From Rheinheimera oceanensis (lineage in GTDB: Bacteria > Pseudomonadota > Gammaproteobacteria > Enterobacterales > Alteromonadaceae), in assembly GCF_018831085.1 (NCBI RefSeq), contig NZ_JAGPNM010000002.1, forward strand, positions 372,001 to 436,000: a stretch of 64,000 nt of DNA, in the 5' to 3' direction. Of the stretch, positions 9,341-19,971 are shown piece after piece. Made by a program: the position numbers and the translations under genes. The notes below the pieces were generated by a model. The model was not told where the DNA came from, did not search any database, and saw nothing but the letters and a program-made list of their open reading frames with translations. The stretch's first letter is position 1, and each line of letters starts with the position of its first letter.

Positions 9341-10036
9341 ATGCCTGCAATTTTAATGATCGACGACGACACCGAACTGTGTGAACTGGTAGCCGAATAT
9401 CTGGCGCTGGACGGTTTTCAGTTTACTGCTGCCCACGACGGCCAGCAAGGCCTGACTATGGCACAAAGTGGCGACTATCAGTTAATTCTGCTGGATATTA
9501 TGCTGCCCGGTATGGATGGCCTGTCAGTGCTTAAAGCTTTGCGTGCCAGCCAGTACTGCCCGGTATTAATGCTAACGGCCCGTGGCGATGATGTTGACCG
9601 TATTGTCGGCCTTGAGCTGGGCGCGGACGATTATCTGGCCAAACCCTTTAATCCACGCGAGCTGGTTGCACGTATTAAAGCGATATTACGCCGGGTTGAA
9701 CTGACTCAGGTACCACAGAGCAATAGTGACACTGTGCTTAATCTGAACGGGCTGCTGCTGAACCCGGCCAGCAGGCAACTGAGCTGTAACGGCGAAGTGA
9801 TAGCATTAACCGCCACAGAGTTTCAGCTGCTGGAACTGTTGATGCGCCGCGCCGGTGAGGTTGTCAGTAAAGATGAACTTAGCCGTGAAGTATTAGGTAA
9901 ACGGCTGCAAATGTATGATCGCAGCCTGGATATGCATATCAGCAATATCCGCAAAAAGATCGCGGTATATAGCAGCAACGAGAAAATTCAAACCTTACGC
10001 GGCAGCGGTTATCTGTTTTTGCAAGGTGAAGCATGA
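9341..10036 (+). CDS. cpxR: Envelope stress response regulator CpxR
   Basis: 231 residues. The ATG at 9341 sits behind AAGGAG; an in-frame GTG two codons earlier lies inside that ribosome-binding site and is rejected. Receiver domain with MIDDD acidic pocket and phospho-acceptor Asp 52 (LILLDIMLPGMDG), conserved Lys in LAKPFNPREL, then an OmpR-type winged helix (TATEFQLLELLMRRAGEVVSKDEL, DMHISNIRKKI, TLRGSGYLF). It responds to misfolded envelope proteins through CpxA. ATGA overlap with cpxA. Confidence 0.95.
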   Translation: MPAILMIDDDTELCELVAEYLALDGFQFTAAHDGQQGLTMAQSGDYQLILLDIMLPGMDGLSVLKALRASQYCPVLMLTARGDDVDRIVGLELGADDYLAKPFNPRELVARIKAILRRVELTQVPQSNSDTVLNLNGLLLNPASRQLSCNGEVIALTATEFQLLELLMRRAGEVVSKDELSREVLGKRLQMYDRSLDMHISNIRKKIAVYSSNEKIQTLRGSGYLFLQGEA

Positions 10037-11397
10037 ACTGGTTAACGCACCTTAACCCGTTTCATTATCTGGCCGGGCGGATATTTCTCTGGTTCTGGCT
10101 GGTATTGTTAAGCGCCGTGTTTGCCACTTTGGCACTGTCACGGGCTTTAGTTGAGCAAACCGAAATCCGCCGTCTGCCACATAATGTTATTCAGCAATTA
10201 CAACAACATCTGGCACCGCTGGCAGACAGCGAAAACAGTGCGCATTTAGTTGCCCGGCTACAACAAGACAGCCCGGACCGCTGGCTGGTAGTTGATGCGC
10301 AAACGCAAATCGTACTGACGCCACAGCTGTTGCCACGTGATTTTGATCAGCACTGGCTGACGGAGCTGTCACAATTATCCCGCCCACGCTGGTTAAAACA
10401 CCATAACACCTCGCTGGCCGGCCCTTTTATCCTGCAGCTTGGTGATGAAACCCTGGCACTGTACCAGAAAAGGCAACGCCCGCCGCAGCCGTGGTGGCGT
10501 TTAAGCGAAATCCCACAACATGTATTAATGTTGTTTACCTTACTTATTTCTGCCGTTGCCAGCTTTGTGCTGGCGGTATCCATTTCCCGGCCGCTGCGTG
10601 AGCTGTTACAGCGTAATCTGCAATTTGCCGATGGCCAGCTTAACAGCCGGGTGACCAGCCTTATTAAACGCAAAGATGAACTGGGGCAACTAGGCCACAG
10701 CTTTAATACCATGGCCGAACGCATTAGCGCCCTGCTAACCAATCAGCAGCGCTTACTACGTGATATCTCGCACGAGCTACGCTCGCCGCTTGCCAGAGCG
10801 CAGCTGGCACTGGGTTTAACTGAGCGTCAGCAAAATCTGGAGCAGGTACCCAGGCTAAAACAAGAGCTGGACCGGCTGGATAGTATGCTGGATGAACTGC
10901 TGACCTTTAGCAAACTGGATGCTGGCCAGTATCAGCTGCAGCAACAAAGCTTCGACTTAACCGAGCTGCTGTCTGATATTATTGATGTTAACCGGGTAGA
11001 GGCCGATGTAAAACAACAACAAATCCTATTGCAGGCACCGCAACAGCTGGAAATAACAGCAGACAGCAGGCTGCTGGCCCGGGCGATTGAAAATATTCTG
11101 CGTAATGCTATTAAATACGGCCCGCCGAACAGTGACATAACCTGTGCAATAACACAGTTGCAGCAACAACTGGTGCTACAAATTTGCGATCAGGGGCCTG
11201 GTATTGCCCCCGATCAGCTTGAGGCGATATTTGAACCCTTCTACCGGGTGTCAGACAGCCGTACCAGCAGTACCGGTGGTACCGGGCTTGGCCTGGCAAT
11301 AGTGGCACAAATTATCCGCCAGCATGGTGGAAAAGTGCACGCAGCCAATACCACCGGGCAAGGGCTTTGTATCACTGTGCAGTTACCGCTACACTAG
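10033..11397 (+). CDS. cpxA: Envelope stress sensor kinase CpxA
   Basis: 454-residue inner-membrane sensor kinase. Two transmembrane segments (about 14-36 and 167-186) flank a periplasmic domain of about 130 residues. HAMP follows (SRPLRELLQRN...), then the H-box ISHELRSPLARAQL with phospho-His 247, N-box NAIKYGP, G1 CDQGPGIAPDQ and G2 GGTGLGLAI. It overlaps cpxR by 4 bases. The partner CpxP-like gene is divergent next door, so the whole Cpx module is present. Confidence 0.94.
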   Translation: MNWLTHLNPFHYLAGRIFLWFWLVLLSAVFATLALSRALVEQTEIRRLPHNVIQQLQQHLAPLADSENSAHLVARLQQDSPDRWLVVDAQTQIVLTPQLLPRDFDQHWLTELSQLSRPRWLKHHNTSLAGPFILQLGDETLALYQKRQRPPQPWWRLSEIPQHVLMLFTLLISAVASFVLAVSISRPLRELLQRNLQFADGQLNSRVTSLIKRKDELGQLGHSFNTMAERISALLTNQQRLLRDISHELRSPLARAQLALGLTERQQNLEQVPRLKQELDRLDSMLDELLTFSKLDAGQYQLQQQSFDLTELLSDIIDVNRVEADVKQQQILLQAPQQLEITADSRLLARAIENILRNAIKYGPPNSDITCAITQLQQQLVLQICDQGPGIAPDQLEAIFEPFYRVSDSRTSSTGGTGLGLAIVAQIIRQHGGKVHAANTTGQGLCITVQLPLH

Positions 11398-11426
11398 CGC
11401 CACAATACTGATTAAAAGAGCCTATT

Positions 11427-12431
11427 TTGACAGCAAGTGATTTCCCTTTGTGGCAGGCCAGCGGCCATGCTGCCAATCTGGCAGAGAACTGGGCGCAGCA
11501 ATTACTGCCATTCTGGCAAAGTATGACCTCAGGCGTACTAACCAGCAGTGATGGCCTGAAATTAAGTTACCACTATCATCAGAGCCCCAACGCACGTCAT
11601 GCCGTAGTGATCAGCGCAGGCAGGATGGAAATGGCCGTAAAATACGCCGAACTGTGTTTTGAACTGGTTAGTGCAGGCTATAGTGTTTTTTTACTCGATC
11701 ACCGGGGCCAGGGCCTGTCGCAGCGTGAACTTGGCAACCCGCACAAGGGCTATGTGGCTGATTTTGCGCTGTATCAGCAAGATTTAGCCCAGTTTATTCA
11801 ACATATAGTGCTGCCAACCGGCCACAGCAGCCATATTGCCCTTGCTCACTCAATGGGCTGTGCCATCCTTGCCGGTTACTTACAACAACAACCGCATCCG
11901 TTTAAAGCCGCAATACTGGCTTCGCCAATGCTCGGTATTTATACCGGCCTGGTACCGGCCCGCTTAGCAGAACCTCTGGCCCTGGCATTTGGTGCTGTTA
12001 ACCGGGCGCTTAAAGCCCCGCCATGGTATTTCCCCGGCCAAGGTAATTATCAGGAAAAAGCGTTTGCCAATAACCCGCTGACCAGCTGTGCCGAACGTTA
12101 TCAGTGGTTGCATCAGTTATACCGCACATATCCTGATACCCGGCTTGGCGGCGTGACCACAGCCTGGGTTGATGCAGCAATAAAAGCCATGCGGCGCCTG
12201 CAGCAAGACGCCACTAAATGGCATACACCGGTGTTAATGCTACAAGCCAGTGAAGACAAGGTAGTTAGCAATTACGCCCAGCAGCTCTGGTATCAGCAAT
12301 TGCCTGAAAACCTGTATCGCGGTCGTGTGGTACTAAAGCAGGCACGACATGAAATTTTTATGGAAACAGACAGCATCAGACAACAGGCATTTGCCGCTAT
12401 TAATGATTTTTTGGCACAGCTGCCAGACTAA
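11427..12431 (+). CDS. pldB: Lysophospholipase L2, alpha/beta hydrolase
   Basis: 334 residues, near the E. coli PldB length. The alpha/beta-hydrolase fold is seen in [15 protein letters not shown], the oxyanion region [10 protein letters not shown], and the nucleophile elbow LAHSMGC with Ser 142. The catalytic Asp is probably in ASEDKVVS and the His in [10 protein letters not shown] near the C-terminus. Hydrolyses lysophospholipids at the inner membrane. The start is TTG at 11427, weakly supported by AAAGAG upstream; the next ATG would remove 33 residues. It follows cpxA by 29 bases. Confidence 0.87.
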   Translation: MTASDFPLWQASGHAANLAENWAQQLLPFWQSMTSGVLTSSDGLKLSYHYHQSPNARHAVVISAGRMEMAVKYAELCFELVSAGYSVFLLDHRGQGLSQRELGNPHKGYVADFALYQQDLAQFIQHIVLPTGHSSHIALAHSMGCAILAGYLQQQPHPFKAAILASPMLGIYTGLVPARLAEPLALAFGAVNRALKAPPWYFPGQGNYQEKAFANNPLTSCAERYQWLHQLYRTYPDTRLGGVTTAWVDAAIKAMRRLQQDATKWHTPVLMLQASEDKVVSNYAQQLWYQQLPENLYRGRVVLKQARHEIFMETDSIRQQAFAAINDFLAQLPD

Positions 12432-12474
12432 TCCGCTTTTGCTACAATACCGCCTTATTAAGCCGGAGAGCCCC

Positions 12475-12942
12475 ATGCTGCATATAGTGCTGTTTGAACC
12501 TGAAATTCCGCCGAATACCGGCAATATTATCCGCCTTTGTGCCAATACTGGCTACCAGTTGCATCTGATAGAACCGTTAGGTTTTGAGTGGGACGACAAG
12601 CGGGTAAAACGTGCCGGGCTGGATTACCACGAGTTTGCCAATGTAAAACGCTACGCCAGTTTCAGCGACTTTATTTCACAACAAAAGCCAGGCCGCTTAT
12701 ATGCCTGCACCACCAAGGGCCATACCACGCACAGCGATGCGGCTTTTGCCGCCGGAGATACGCTGATATTTGGCCCGGAAAGCCGGGGCCTACCATTGGA
12801 GGTATTGCAACAAATGCCAACTGAAAACTGGCTGCGTATTCCGATGACAGCCAACAGCCGTTCAATGAATTTATCTAATGCCGTAGCAGTTTTTGTTTAT
12901 GAATCATGGCGCCAGCTGCTCTACGCCGGAGCCAGACCATAA
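12475..12942 (+). CDS. trmL: tRNA (cytidine/uridine-2'-O-) methyltransferase TrmL
   Basis: 155 residues from ATG 12475 ([20 protein letters not shown]), matching the usual 155-157. SPOUT fold: motif 1 [19 protein letters not shown], motif 2 [10 protein letters not shown], motif 3 [22 protein letters not shown], the trefoil-knot SAM pocket. It methylates the wobble base (position 34) of two tRNA-Leu species in E. coli. A longer reading that starts in the end of pldB has no family support. Confidence 0.96.
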   Translation: MLHIVLFEPEIPPNTGNIIRLCANTGYQLHLIEPLGFEWDDKRVKRAGLDYHEFANVKRYASFSDFISQQKPGRLYACTTKGHTTHSDAAFAAGDTLIFGPESRGLPLEVLQQMPTENWLRIPMTANSRSMNLSNAVAVFVYESWRQLLYAGARP

Positions 12943-13025
12943 CAACCGGTAATAGCATTTGCATATAGCAAAAGACTGCGGCTATATTTAATGCTGTTTT
13001 TATCGATAACAAGGATGTCGATACT

Positions 13026-14876
13026 ATGCTGCTGTCTGGTTGGCTGCTATCTGGTTGGCTGCTGTTGTCTGCTGCGGTACAACTGCCGGCAACGGCTTTG
13101 AGTGGAGATACTCACACTATTATGCTACTGGCACTAGCCGTATTACTGCTGTTGGTTATTGTACTTAGCCTGTACAACCGCAAGCTGCTACATAGCAATA
13201 AAACTGCCGGGTCAGAACAACAGGCACTGAAAAACCTGCTTGATCAGTCAGCTGAATTTATTGCTATTTTGGACAGTAATTTACAGCCCACTTATCTGAA
13301 TCCGGCATGCTCATCAGTTATATCAGCTACGCCAGCTCCACCGGCCGTTTTTAAAGACGAAGAAAGTGATGTGTTGCTGCTTGCCGAAATTGCCTCACAG
13401 CCACACTGGCAAGGTGAAGCCTGGCTACAACTGGCAAATAATGAAAAGCGCACGCCGGTAGCTTTAACCATGACCCGCCACCTGGATAGTGGCAGCTACC
13501 TGCTGATTGGGCGTGATATCAGCCACTGCAAGCGAAAGCAAACAGAGCAGGATGCCGATTATATTTATGATGCCGACACCGGCCTTTTTACCCCATTACT
13601 GCTTAACCAATTTATTCAGACTGCGATAAACAGCTCCACCGTCAGCCAGTCACAATTCGCTATTTGTCTGATCAAGTATAATCAGATCGTAAGTTATATG
13701 GCCACAGCCCCCCAGGACAAAGTGCCGGATGTGCTGCGCAGCCTCAGCGCACAGTTAAAACAGTACAGTAGCAAAGGCGCCATAATTGCCAGATACAATA
13801 CAGATACACTGGCTATGCTGATCCCAACGCATCTGTGCTCGGCCCAAATTGAAGTTAACCTGAACCGGCTGGCGCATAAAATACTGCTACTGGCCGACCA
13901 GGCAGCGCAGGAATTTAAACAATCAGCCCTGCAAACCTATATCGGCATTAGTATTTATCCTTTGGATGGTACCAGCCCGGCAGTACTGCTAAGCAGTGCT
14001 TCAACGGCAATCTGTAACGCAGCCAGACTGGGCCGCAGTAATATGCAATTTGCCAACAGCCGCTATCAGCTCAAAGCGCCGGAATATCTCGCTCTGGAAG
14101 CCGAATTGTTAAAAGCACAGGATAACAACGAGTTTGATGTTTACTATCAGCCCAGGCTCAGTATTGGCAGTAACCGTGTTGTCGGTTACGAAGCCTTGCT
14201 ACGCTGGCACAATCCGAAACGCGGTATACTGGCACCACAGTATTTTATCAATATAGCGGACGACACCGGCCAGATTGTTGCCCTGGATAAACTGGTATTC
14301 CGTAAATGCTGCCAGCAACTGAATCACTGGCAACAAACCGGCATCAGCCGTGGCCGCATCTCGGTAAATATTTCTACACTGAGCTTTCGCCAGCAAGATT
14401 TTGTCAGTGCGCTGCAGCAACAGCTGGACGATGCACAGTTATCAGCCGACTTATTTGAGCTGGAACTGCATGAAGATATTTTCCTGCAACCTGACAGCAC
14501 AATAAACACCACATTACAGCAACTTATAACCTTGGGTTTTCATTTAACACTGGATAATTTTGGCCAGGGTATATCGTCACTATCTGTACTGCGCGAATAC
14601 CCGCTGCACAGCCTGAAAATAGCACAGAGCTTTATCCGCGATATGGAACACAATGAACAACAGCGCAATATAACCGCAAGCTTGATCCGGCTGGCGTCTT
14701 ATTTACAAATAGATGTGATAGCAACAGGTATTGAAAATGAAATGCAGGCTTACCTACTGCATGTAATGGGGTGTGATATTTTACAGGGCCATTTATTTAG
14801 TAAAGCCCTGCCAGCAAGCGAAGTACCCGCTCTGCTGGCGAGGGAAAACCGGTTATTACGTAAAGAAGTCGGCTAA
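13026..14876 (+). CDS. Membrane PAS-GGDEF-EAL protein with both catalytic motifs degenerate
   Basis: 616 residues. An N-terminal hydrophobic region (signal-like 1-25, transmembrane about 34-52) is followed by a PAS-like domain (about 68-165), a GGDEF-fold domain (about 180-345) and an EAL domain (about 360-605). The GGDEF signature is replaced by N258-T-D-T-L262, so diguanylate cyclase activity is unlikely. The EAL motif (E389-A-L-L-R-W) is intact, but the metal-binding DDFG is D510-N511-F-G and the usual E of VxAEG is Thr (VIATGIENE). It may therefore bind rather than hydrolyse cyclic di-GMP. Monocistronic. Confidence 0.85.
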   Translation: MLLSGWLLSGWLLLSAAVQLPATALSGDTHTIMLLALAVLLLLVIVLSLYNRKLLHSNKTAGSEQQALKNLLDQSAEFIAILDSNLQPTYLNPACSSVISATPAPPAVFKDEESDVLLLAEIASQPHWQGEAWLQLANNEKRTPVALTMTRHLDSGSYLLIGRDISHCKRKQTEQDADYIYDADTGLFTPLLLNQFIQTAINSSTVSQSQFAICLIKYNQIVSYMATAPQDKVPDVLRSLSAQLKQYSSKGAIIARYNTDTLAMLIPTHLCSAQIEVNLNRLAHKILLLADQAAQEFKQSALQTYIGISIYPLDGTSPAVLLSSASTAICNAARLGRSNMQFANSRYQLKAPEYLALEAELLKAQDNNEFDVYYQPRLSIGSNRVVGYEALLRWHNPKRGILAPQYFINIADDTGQIVALDKLVFRKCCQQLNHWQQTGISRGRISVNISTLSFRQQDFVSALQQQLDDAQLSADLFELELHEDIFLQPDSTINTTLQQLITLGFHLTLDNFGQGISSLSVLREYPLHSLKIAQSFIRDMEHNEQQRNITASLIRLASYLQIDVIATGIENEMQAYLLHVMGCDILQGHLFSKALPASEVPALLARENRLLRKEVG

Positions 14877-14880
14877 TAAA

Positions 14881-14909
14881 ACGCAGTGAACTAAAGTAGT
14901 TAACTGCGT
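14881..14909. terminator. Hairpin between convergent GGDEF-EAL gene and gpsA
   Basis: ACGCAGT and ACTGCGT pair around an inner ACT/AGT, giving an interrupted stem. There is no strong T run on either side, so it is a candidate bidirectional terminator. Confidence 0.4.
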
Positions 14910-14915
14910 AACGCT

Positions 14916-15923
14916 CTAAGTGACTTCATCGCGCTTTTCCCGGCCCAGTAGATCCAGTGCCGCCAGTTTTGCATCTTTAGCCTGATACAATACCTGATAG
15001 ATCTGCTCGGTAATCGGCATTTCTACACCAACACGCTGAGCCAGATTAAACACTTCTTTGGCGTTGCGATAACCTTCAACTACCTGACCAATAGTCTGTA
15101 TCGCCTCTTCAACCCCCTTTCCCTGCCCCAGCAGTAAACCAAAACGCCGGTTGCGCGACTGGTTATCGGTACAGGTAAGCACTAAATCGCCCAAACCTGC
15201 CATCCCCATAAAGGTGTCTTTTTTTGCGCCAAGCGCACAGCCTAAGCGGCACATCTCGGTAAGGCCACGGGTAATTAATGCCGTACGGGCATTAGCACCA
15301 AAACCAATGCCATCGGCCATACCGGCACCAATGGCAATCACATTCTTAACTGCACCACCCAGCTGAACACCGATAAAATCGGTGTTGGTGTAAACTCTGA
15401 AGCTTTTTGCACAGTGCAGTAAATCTGATAACTCGCGGATAAACTCCGGGTCGGTAGAAGACAATGAAATCGCTGTAGGCAAGCCCATGGCCATTTCTTT
15501 AGCAAAAGTAGGGCCGGAAAACACTGCCAGCGATACCCGCTCGCCCAGAATATCACGCGCCACATCCTGCAGTAATCTGCCGGTATCCGGCTCCAGGCCT
15601 TTGGTGGCCCAGGCAACACGGCCCTCAGCCTGCAAATGCGGTTTAATCAGCCGCAGTGTGTCAGCAAAGGCATGGCTTGGTACCACAAGCAGAATATCGC
15701 GACTGCTGGCAACAACTTCAGCTAAGTTTGAGCTTACCTGCAAGGTTGCCGGCAAACGGACGTCCGGCAGGTATTTCTGGTTAACCCGGTGCTCTGCCAT
15801 CCGGGCCATTTCCTGCTCGTTACGGCCCCACAAACTGATGGTATTGCCATTACGTGCCAGACAAATAGCCAGAGCAGTGCCATAAGACCCTGCTCCGATC
15901 ACAGCAATTGCTGAAGGCTGCAT
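14916..15923 (-). CDS. gpsA: NAD(P)-dependent glycerol-3-phosphate dehydrogenase
   Basis: 335-residue cytoplasmic enzyme reducing dihydroxyacetone phosphate to sn-glycerol-3-phosphate for phospholipid synthesis. Rossmann motif [12 protein letters not shown] at the N-terminus; WATKGLEP, the catalytic-Lys region [14 protein letters not shown], and GLGDLVLTC are all seen. The start ATG 15923 is 3 bases after the secB stop. Last gene of yibN-grxC-secB-gpsA, the same order as in E. coli. Confidence 0.97.
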   Translation of the reverse strand: MQPSAIAVIGAGSYGTALAICLARNGNTISLWGRNEQEMARMAEHRVNQKYLPDVRLPATLQVSSNLAEVVASSRDILLVVPSHAFADTLRLIKPHLQAEGRVAWATKGLEPDTGRLLQDVARDILGERVSLAVFSGPTFAKEMAMGLPTAISLSSTDPEFIRELSDLLHCAKSFRVYTNTDFIGVQLGGAVKNVIAIGAGMADGIGFGANARTALITRGLTEMCRLGCALGAKKDTFMGMAGLGDLVLTCTDNQSRNRRFGLLLGQGKGVEEAIQTIGQVVEGYRNAKEVFNLAQRVGVEMPITEQIYQVLYQAKDAKLAALDLLGREKRDEVT

Positions 15924-15926
15924 TAT

Positions 15927-16412
15927 TTAAGCGTCTGCCTTCACGCCCTGCATTTCTGCCTGACGTTTTTGCAGGTATTGCGCAAACAGCGCGTCAAAAT
16001 TCACCGGAGCCAGGTTCAGCTGTGGGAAAGTACCACGGTTTACCAGGTTAGATACGGCTTCACGGGCATAAGGGAATAATGTGTTCGGGCAAAACGACGC
16101 TAACATATGCGCCATTTGCGAGTCTTCCAGCTGGCTGATAGAGAAAATACCTGCTTGCTGAACTTCACATAAAAATGCAACTTCGCCTTCTACTTTAGTG
16201 GTTACTGTCAATGACAGCACAACCTGATACACGTTATCTTCCAGTTTTTCGCTGCGGGTATCTAAATCCAGCTGCACTTCTGGTTTCCATTCTTTACGGA
16301 AAATAGCAGGTGCGTTAGGTGCTTCAAACGAAATGTCTTTTACGAAAATACGCTGGATAGCAAATTGTAAACCCTGCTCAGTGGCAACACCGTTTACTTG
16401 TTGTTCGGCCAT
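15927..16412 (-). CDS. secB: Protein-export chaperone SecB
   Basis: 161 residues, starting at ATG 16412. A homotetrameric cytoplasmic chaperone that keeps preproteins unfolded and delivers them to SecA. Family segments: [47 protein letters not shown] and [36 protein letters not shown]. Normal length. Within the conserved yibN-grxC-secB-gpsA operon. Confidence 0.97.
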   Translation of the reverse strand: MAEQQVNGVATEQGLQFAIQRIFVKDISFEAPNAPAIFRKEWKPEVQLDLDTRSEKLEDNVYQVVLSLTVTTKVEGEVAFLCEVQQAGIFSISQLEDSQMAHMLASFCPNTLFPYAREAVSNLVNRGTFPQLNLAPVNFDALFAQYLQKRQAEMQGVKADA

Positions 16413-16432
16413 GATAATTCCTGTTGTTGTAT

Positions 16433-16690
16433 TTATGATTGCAATAAAGGATCGAGCTTACCTGCCGCATCAAGCGCCAGCATGTCATCGCATCCACCAA
16501 TATGCTGCCCGCCGATAAAAATCTGTGGCACTGTTGTACGCCCGGCAGCACGTTCGATCATTTGTGGGCGCAGCTCAGGTTGCTCGTCAATACGAATTTC
16601 CTCATAGGCCACGCCTTTGTTGTCCAGTACTGACTTTGCGCGAACACAATAAGGACAATAGGCCTTAGTGTAAATAGTCACTTGCGACAT
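16433..16690 (-). CDS. grxC: Glutaredoxin 3
   Basis: 85 residues, a glutathione-dependent dithiol oxidoreductase with the CPYC active site ([14 protein letters not shown]) and the cis-Pro region [18 protein letters not shown] that binds glutathione. I prefer ATG 16690 (MSQVTIY), which has GAGG six bases upstream; an in-frame TTG directly before it is less likely. It starts 3 bases past the yibN stop. Confidence 0.95.
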   Translation of the reverse strand: MSQVTIYTKAYCPYCVRAKSVLDNKGVAYEEIRIDEQPELRPQMIERAAGRTTVPQIFIGGQHIGGCDDMLALDAAGKLDPLLQS

Positions 16691-16693
16691 CAA

Positions 16694-17134
16694 TTACCTC
16701 TTCGATTTAACGACCGGCAAACTGGCACCTGTCCAGCTTCCCATGCCGCCCTGTAATACAGATACAGCAGTGAAGCCTTGCTTAACTAAACTGGACGCCG
16801 CTTTTGATGCCGTCATTCCAGCCTGACATACCACAATAATGGGCACGTCTTTTTGCTTTTCAAGCCCGGCCAGCTGTTGTTTTTCAATATCGGCCAGTGG
16901 TAAGTGTTTGGCGCCGGTGATATGGCCTTTGGCAAAATCGGCTTCAGTGCGGATATCCAGCACCACCGCATTGCTGCGGTTTACCTGCAACGTCAGCTCC
17001 GTAGGTGATATCTGTTTTATGGCAGAAAAACGCGACTTAATCAGGCTGCTGATTAACATAATAAATAACACCACCCAAACCGCACTTAAGATCGGATGAT
17101 TAGTAACAAACTCTATATACTGCTGCATACTCAT
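16694..17134 (-). CDS. yibN: Membrane-anchored rhodanese-like protein YibN
   Basis: 146 residues with one N-terminal transmembrane segment (about 13-32) and a rhodanese domain (about 45-138) with the putative catalytic Cys in VVCQAGMTAS. Family substrates are unknown; it is presumed to handle sulfur at the membrane face. First gene of the conserved yibN-grxC-secB-gpsA operon, divergent from gpmI with a 152-base gap that should carry both promoters. Confidence 0.9.
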   Translation of the reverse strand: MSMQQYIEFVTNHPILSAVWVVLFIMLISSLIKSRFSAIKQISPTELTLQVNRSNAVVLDIRTEADFAKGHITGAKHLPLADIEKQQLAGLEKQKDVPIIVVCQAGMTASKAASSLVKQGFTAVSVLQGGMGSWTGASLPVVKSKR

Positions 17135-17286
17135 TCTGCTTATCGGAAAATAAACCAGCGCAGAGTATACTCAGTTTGCCCGCCCTGAGCCAGCACACTG
17201 CCGATACAGGGCTGGAGAATTGCGCAAAATTCGGTAAGATAGCCATTCACTTTATCCGCATGTCTTAGCTAAACAACGGAGCACAC

Positions 17287-18831
17287 ATGACCAGTCGCAA
17301 AAAACCTTTGGTATTATTAATTCTCGATGGCTGGGGCTACCGGGAAGAGACCAGCAACAATGCGATTGCCCAGGCCAACACTCCGGTAATGGACCAGTTA
17401 TGGCGTGATTACCCACACACTCTGATTTCAGGTTCAGGGCTGGATGTCGGCTTGCCCGAAGGCCAGATGGGTAATTCAGAAGTCGGCCATGTTAATCTGG
17501 GCTCCGGCCGCGTGGTATACCAGGATTTTACCCGCATAACCAAAGCCATCAGCGATGGTGATTTCTTCACCAACCCGGTACTGACAACCGCAGTAAAAGC
17601 TGCAGCCAAGCAGCAAAAAGCGGTACATATTATGGGGTTGCTATCTCCTGGCGGCGTACACAGCCATGAAGATCATATACTGGCGATGATTAAACTGGCA
17701 GAGCAACAAGGTGCCGGCCCGGTTTATTTACACGCCTTTCTTGATGGCCGCGATACCCCACCACGCAGCGCTCAGGCCTCGCTGGAAAAAATTCAGGCAC
17801 ATTTTGCCGACAGTGGCAGTGGCCAGATTGCCTCAATAATTGGCCGTTACTTTGCCATGGACCGCGACAAACGCTGGGACAGGGTGCAAAAAGCTTATGA
17901 TCTGATCACTCAGGGCAAAGCAGATTTTCAGGCGGCAGATGCTGTTACTGCGTTACAACAAGCTTACCAACGCGATGAAAATGACGAATTTGTCAAAGCT
18001 ACCGCAATACTCACTAAAGATGGCTCAGCGGTAAAAATGCAGGACGGTGATGCGCTGATTTTTATGAACTTCCGGGCTGATCGCGCACGCCAGTTCAGCC
18101 GCGCGTTTATCAATGATGATTTTGACGGCTTTAAGCGCGAATACCGCCCGGCCCTGAGCAGTTTTGTTATGCTGACAGAATATGCTGCTGATATAAAAGC
18201 TCCTTGTGCCTACCCGCCAGAAAGCCTGAACAATGTATTGGGTGAATGGCTGGCCAAACATCACAAAACCCAGTTACGTATTTCAGAAACTGAAAAATAT
18301 GCCCATGTGACCTTTTTCTTCAGCGGTGGCCGCGAAGAACTGTTTAGCGGCGAGCAACGTATTCTGGTTGACTCACCCAAAGTAGCGACATACGACCTGC
18401 AACCAGAAATGAGCTCAACTGAGCTGACCGACAAGCTGGTAGCCGCAATTCATAGCTGCGAATTTGACGTGATTATCTGTAACTACCCGAACGGAGATAT
18501 GGTTGGCCACACCGGTATTATGTCTGCAGCCATAAAAGCCGTTGAAGCTGTTGATTCCTGTATTGGCCGTGTTGTTGCCGCGCTGCAGGAGGTGGGGGGT
18601 GAATGCCTGATCACTGCAGATCACGGCAATGCCGAGCAAATGCTTGACACCGAGTCTGGCCAGGCTCATACCGCCCACACCAGCGGCCCGGTGCCGTTAA
18701 TCTATGTTGGCCGCCAGGCAAGCGTGGTTGAAGGCGGGATCCTGAGTGATATTGCTCCTACCATGTTGCATTTAATGTCGATGCCAGTACCTGCCGAGAT
18801 GACAGGTAAAGTACTGATGCAGCTGAAATAG
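17287..18831 (+). CDS. gpmI: 2,3-bisphosphoglycerate-independent phosphoglycerate mutase
   Basis: 514 residues. A glycolytic enzyme interconverting 3- and 2-phosphoglycerate through a phosphoserine intermediate with manganese. Features: N-terminal metal site ILDGWGY, catalytic Ser 64 in [39 protein letters not shown], and the C-terminal metal ligands in [11 protein letters not shown] and [11 protein letters not shown]. Full length. The stop codon abuts the envC start, so both are translated from one message. Confidence 0.97.
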   Translation: MTSRKKPLVLLILDGWGYREETSNNAIAQANTPVMDQLWRDYPHTLISGSGLDVGLPEGQMGNSEVGHVNLGSGRVVYQDFTRITKAISDGDFFTNPVLTTAVKAAAKQQKAVHIMGLLSPGGVHSHEDHILAMIKLAEQQGAGPVYLHAFLDGRDTPPRSAQASLEKIQAHFADSGSGQIASIIGRYFAMDRDKRWDRVQKAYDLITQGKADFQAADAVTALQQAYQRDENDEFVKATAILTKDGSAVKMQDGDALIFMNFRADRARQFSRAFINDDFDGFKREYRPALSSFVMLTEYAADIKAPCAYPPESLNNVLGEWLAKHHKTQLRISETEKYAHVTFFFSGGREELFSGEQRILVDSPKVATYDLQPEMSSTELTDKLVAAIHSCEFDVIICNYPNGDMVGHTGIMSAAIKAVEAVDSCIGRVVAALQEVGGECLITADHGNAEQMLDTESGQAHTAHTSGPVPLIYVGRQASVVEGGILSDIAPTMLHLMSMPVPAEMTGKVLMQLK

Positions 18832-19971
18832 ATGCCTCTACACTGTATAAAACGCTACTTACAGCAGTCTTGTTGGCTGCTGTGTTTTTGCCTGCCTGTA
18901 ACCAGCGTTGCCCAACAGCAGGAGCAAGAGTTGGCAGAAGTTAAACAGCAAATACAGCAAACAGAAAAAGAAGTTAAACAGCAACAAAAACAGCTGGAGC
19001 AAGCAGAAAAAAAGCTGCAACAGTCTGATAAAGCACTGGCAGAAGCCTCTGCCAGCGTGCGCGAAACCGAGCAACAACGCCAGCAACTTATTACGCGTGA
19101 ACAGCAGTTACTTAAGCAAAAAACAGAGCTGGAGCAAAGCCTGCAGCAACAGCAAAAGTTGTTGGCATCACAGTTAAAAAGCGCTTACAGCCTGGGGCAA
19201 CACGACTACAGCCGTATGCTGTTAAACCAGCAGGATGCAGGCAAGCTGGAGCGGGTACTTAGTTACTACCAATACTTTAACCGTGCCCGTATGCAACAAC
19301 TGGCCGAACTTAACAACACCATTAGCCAACTGCAGCAGGTTCTGTCTGAGCTAAGTGACAAACAACAGCAACTGGCGCAAACCCTGGCAATACTGCAACA
19401 GCAACAACAACAATTGCTTGGTGCCAAAACAGAACAACAACAAGCCGTTGGCCGGTTACAGGCCATGTTAAAACAGCAGGGACGGCAGTTGGATTATCTG
19501 CGCCAGAACGAAGCCAGCTTGCAAAGCAAACTGGAAGAGCTGCGCCGGCTGGCACAACAAGCGCGGGAGCTGGCAGGATTGACCAAAGACAAAGGCAAGC
19601 TAAGCTGGCCACTGCAAGGCAGCCTGCTACAGCGCTTTGGCGAAAGCCGTCAGGGCGGTATATCATCCCGTGGCATTCTGATCCAAAGTACTGAAGGTCA
19701 GGCCGTTAAAGCGGTTGCTGACGGTCAGGTCATCTATGCGGACTGGCTCAAAGGTTATGGCTGGGTCATCGTGCTGGACCACGGCGCCGGTTTTATGAGC
19801 CTGTACGGCCATAACCAGAACCTGCTGAAAAAGCCGGGCACCCGTATCAGCGCCGGTGAAACCATTGCTCTGGCCGGCACCAGCGGCGGCCAGTCTGCTG
19901 CCGGGCTGTATTTTGAGATCCGCAATAAAGGTGAAGCGGTTAACCCGCTGCAATGGCTCAGCAGAAATTAG
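18832..19971 (+). CDS. envC: Murein hydrolase activator EnvC
   Basis: 379 residues. Periplasmic activator of the division amidases AmiA/AmiB, recruited by FtsEX. Signal peptide (about 1-28, ending VTSVA), long Gln/Lys-rich coiled coil (about 30-245), then an M23/LytM domain (about 255-375). In GGISSRGILI and MSLYGHNQNLLKKPG the usual zinc-ligand HxxxD/HxH pattern is incomplete, as expected for a degenerate activator. Starts directly at the gpmI stop (TAGATG). FtsE and FtsX, its activators, are encoded 2.8 kb away. Confidence 0.94.
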   Translation: MPLHCIKRYLQQSCWLLCFCLPVTSVAQQQEQELAEVKQQIQQTEKEVKQQQKQLEQAEKKLQQSDKALAEASASVRETEQQRQQLITREQQLLKQKTELEQSLQQQQKLLASQLKSAYSLGQHDYSRMLLNQQDAGKLERVLSYYQYFNRARMQQLAELNNTISQLQQVLSELSDKQQQLAQTLAILQQQQQQLLGAKTEQQQAVGRLQAMLKQQGRQLDYLRQNEASLQSKLEELRRLAQQARELAGLTKDKGKLSWPLQGSLLQRFGESRQGGISSRGILIQSTEGQAVKAVADGQVIYADWLKGYGWVIVLDHGAGFMSLYGHNQNLLKKPGTRISAGETIALAGTSGGQSAAGLYFEIRNKGEAVNPLQWLSRN

